Below are positions 11,530-16,166 of a stretch of 16,166 bases of DNA, piece after piece. The notes beneath the pieces are model-generated. The model saw nothing but the letters and a program-made list of their open reading frames with translations. It was not told the DNA's origin and did not search any database. A program made the translations under genes and the position numbers. Numbering within the stretch: position 1 is the first letter of the stretch; each line of letters starts with the position of its first letter. The DNA comes from Dehalococcoidia bacterium (GTDB lineage Bacteria; Chloroflexota; Dehalococcoidia; Tepidiformales; Tepidiformaceae), in contig SLAK01000321.1 in assembly GCA_007126855.1 (NCBI GenBank), positions 1 through 16,166 of the forward strand, written 5' to 3'.

Positions 11530-13323
11530 TTAGATGCCGGCGGAGGCGATACGTTGCAGCGCGGCCGGGTCATAGATGATGAAGCCGCCGGACGGTTCGG
11601 TGGTTAGGATGCCTTCTTCGCGGAAGGAGCGGAGGGCGCGGGCGACGACTTCGCGGACGGAACCGGTAACGTCGGCGATCTCCTGCTGATAGAAGTTGAC
11701 CAGCAGGGTGCCGTCGCCGCGACCGGAAGCTTCGGAGAGAAGCAGCAGGTGGCGGGCGACGCGCTGCCGGACGGTTGCGGAGGGGTGGTCGGCGAGCTCT
11801 GTAAGGGCTTCGTCGTAGCGGCGGGCGTTCTCTTCGGCGATGGCCCAGGCGACTGTAGCGTCGTTCTTTGCCTCGGCAACCACGCGGGAGCGGTCGACGA
11901 GCATGAGCTTCGTGGGGCGCATGGTTTCGACGTTGACGGGGGCGCGCCCGGTGGCCGCCGCCGCGGCAAGCCCGAGGACGCCGCCGGGGCCGACATAGCG
12001 GACGGTTACCTGGCGGCCTTCGGGGGTCATGATGTAGACGCGGACGAGGCCGGAGACGACGAGGGCGACGTGCGGCTCTTCGCCTTCCCAGTAGATGGTT
12101 TCGCGGGCGGGGACCTGGAGGTGGACGGCGCCTTCACAAATGCGCGCGGATGTGGTGGCGGGGATGCGGCCGAAGAAGTCGCCGCGGAGGGCCTCCTGGA
12201 CTTCCTGAAGAGCGCGGCCAACGGGTTCATAGCGAGCGGGCTGGCTGCGTGAGAGGTCTGAGAGGCGACCAACGGTACGGCCGGGCATAACGGGCGCGGG
12301 CCGCTGGCGCGCATTGCGGACTTCGCGTTGCCACTTGTAGCCGGTGATGCTGCGCATGTAGTGGGCGCGTTCGAAGGCAGCGGGGTCGGGGCAGGACTGC
12401 TGGCTGAGGCTGCCCTTCATCTGGGCAACGGATTCGTATTCGTTTTCTTCGAGCCATTCTTCGAGGCCCGTGCGCATATCGCGGAGGCGCTGGGGCCCGT
12501 GGATGAGCAGGGACGAGGCCATCATGGCGACGTCGGCGCCGGCGAGGAGCGCCTTGGAGGCGTCGGCGGCGGTGTGGACTCCGCCGGTGGCGGCCAGGGA
12601 GACATTGATGCGTCCATGGAGGATGGCGATCCAGCGCAGGGGGAGGCGAAGCTCGGCGGAGCTGCTGAGGCGGATGCCGGGCTCGACGGAGAGGCGTTCC
12701 AGGTTGATGTCGGGCTGGAGGAAGCGGTTGAACAGGACCAGGCCATCTGCGCCAGCGTCGACCAGGCGGGTAGCCATGTTCGCCATGGAGCTGAAGAAGG
12801 GGCCAACTTTCACCGAGACGGGGATTTTGACAACGTCCCGGACCGCGCTGATGAGTTCAAGGTAGCGCCGCTCGACGTCATCGGCGGTGTCCTCGGGGTT
12901 GGCGGCGACGAAGTAGACGTTGAGCTCAAGGGCGTCGACGCCTGCGTCTTCCATATAGCGGGCATAGCGGACCCAGCCGCCGGGCGAGATGCCGTTGAGA
13001 CTGGCGATGACCGGTATGCCCAGGGTGCGCCTGGCCGTTTCGACGGATTCGACATAGTGGCGGGGGCCGGTGCGGAATTCCTGCACGCCCGGGAAGTAGC
13101 TTTGCGCTTCGGTGAAGCTATCGACCGAGGATTCGATGATGCGGTGGTAGGCGAGGGCTTCCTCTTCGATCTGTTCTTCGAAGAGGGAACGCATGACGAC
13201 AGCGGATGCGCCGGCAGCTTCGAGCTCCTGGAGCGCCTGCAGGTCGTCGGACAATGGCGATGCAGACACGACCAGGGGATTGCGGAGTTCAAGCCCCAGG
13301 TATCGTGTCGTGAGATCGACCAT
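11530..13323 (-). CDS. Dihydroorotate-dehydrogenase-like flavoprotein fused to a Crp/Fnr-type transcription factor
   Basis: One uninterrupted 597-residue frame from ATG 13323, with GGAGG about 10 nt upstream. Residues 1-330 form a DHOD-like TIM barrel: ISPGGW (112-117), Lys172 in SVKVGPF, LVLFNRF (195-201) and ATGGVH (245-250) for FMN phosphate. The catalytic loop of true DHODs (LN-x-S/C-C-P-N) is replaced by ELNVYFVAANPE. It is therefore the PFOR-associated DHOD-like family, not pyrimidine PyrD. After a basic Pro-rich linker (331-370), residues 375-500 form a cyclic-nucleotide-type sensor barrel. It lacks the canonical cAMP GE...RS contacts, and there is no Fnr-like Cys cluster. Residues 515-590 are a Crp winged helix with QQEIADVTGSVREVVARALR. 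The helix signature RExxAR (557-562) predicts TGTGA-type half-sites. It starts 2 nt after the PFOR stop, so the two genes are coupled. The physical fusion is seen; flavin or redox control of DNA binding is inferred. Confidence 0.88.
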   Translation of the reverse strand: MVDLTTRYLGLELRNPLVVSASPLSDDLQALQELEAAGASAVVMRSLFEEQIEEEALAYHRIIESSVDSFTEAQSYFPGVQEFRTGPRHYVESVETARRTLGIPVIASLNGISPGGWVRYARYMEDAGVDALELNVYFVAANPEDTADDVERRYLELISAVRDVVKIPVSVKVGPFFSSMANMATRLVDAGADGLVLFNRFLQPDINLERLSVEPGIRLSSSAELRLPLRWIAILHGRINVSLAATGGVHTAADASKALLAGADVAMMASSLLIHGPQRLRDMRTGLEEWLEENEYESVAQMKGSLSQQSCPDPAAFERAHYMRSITGYKWQREVRNARQRPAPVMPGRTVGRLSDLSRSQPARYEPVGRALQEVQEALRGDFFGRIPATTSARICEGAVHLQVPARETIYWEGEEPHVALVVSGLVRVYIMTPEGRQVTVRYVGPGGVLGLAAAAATGRAPVNVETMRPTKLMLVDRSRVVAEAKNDATVAWAIAEENARRYDEALTELADHPSATVRQRVARHLLLLSEASGRGDGTLLVNFYQQEIADVTGSVREVVARALRSFREEGILTTEPSGGFIIYDPAALQRIASAGI

Positions 13324-13325
13324 GT

Positions 13326-16166
<2,841 letters not shown>

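Noticed and set aside
11530..13323. Genuine pyrimidine-biosynthesis pyrD
   Set aside because: The catalytic Ser/Cys loop is missing, and the protein matches the PFOR-linked DHOD-like group fused to a regulator.

Overview
This is a GC-rich (roughly two-thirds G+C by eye) bacterial chromosomal window with tightly packed genes. No rRNA or other phylogenetic marker is present. The gene set is a single-chain pyruvate:ferredoxin oxidoreductase next to a dihydroorotate-dehydrogenase-like protein, the siroheme-dependent (Ahb) haem route, a CsoR repressor and thioredoxin genes. This suggests a thermophilic or environmental member of the Chloroflexota (Dehalococcoidia-like lineages) or a similar high-GC phylum. 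That placement is inference from gene content only.

Layout. 1-1912 (+): the 3' end of a crotonase (enoyl-CoA hydratase/isomerase family), overlapped by a lipoprotein with a HEAIH zinc-protease motif. 1909-2280 (-): a stand-alone response-regulator receiver, convergent with the lipoprotein gene. 2498-3356 (+): a two-TM membrane protein, a small charged protein and tRNA-Ser(GGA). 3449-4480 (-): an HNH endonuclease and a split-barrel flavin-binding protein. 4556-6305: a divergent csoR (-) / trxA-trxB (+) locus. A CsoR-type operator fills the spacer of the trxA promoter exactly. 6314-7984 (+): a 0.7-kb module (small cupin plus 4-Cys protein) present twice. In the first copy the cupin is a pseudogene, while the 4-Cys gene is intact. 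8020-11416 (-): an overlapping three-gene operon for siroheme-to-haem conversion: fused AhbA/AhbB siroheme decarboxylase, an AhbD-like SPASM radical SAM protein, and AhbC. 11530-16166 (-): pyruvate:ferredoxin oxidoreductase (5' end outside the window), 2 nt upstream of a single 597-aa reading frame that joins a dihydroorotate-dehydrogenase-like flavoprotein domain to a complete Crp/Fnr-type transcription factor.

Most interesting signal. The DHOD-like/Crp fusion is, by sequence, a flavin-barrel protein with its own DNA-binding half, translationally linked to PFOR. Its recognition helix carries R-E-x-x-A-R, which resembles the Crp signature that reads TGTGA. The window has a perfect TGTGA-N6-TCACA palindrome upstream of the intact cupin module (7109-7124). 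One-mismatch copies lie directly upstream of the haem operon (11476-11491) and upstream of the receiver gene (2344-2359). Together this proposes a local regulon in which a PFOR-linked flavoprotein-transcription factor controls low-oxygen haem synthesis and an accessory cupin module. The parts are visible in the sequence; the regulatory link is a hypothesis.

A second unusual arrangement is the CsoR operator placed between the -35 and -10 boxes of the thioredoxin promoter. It suggests copper (or thiol) control of a thioredoxin/thioredoxin reductase pair rather than of a copper pump.
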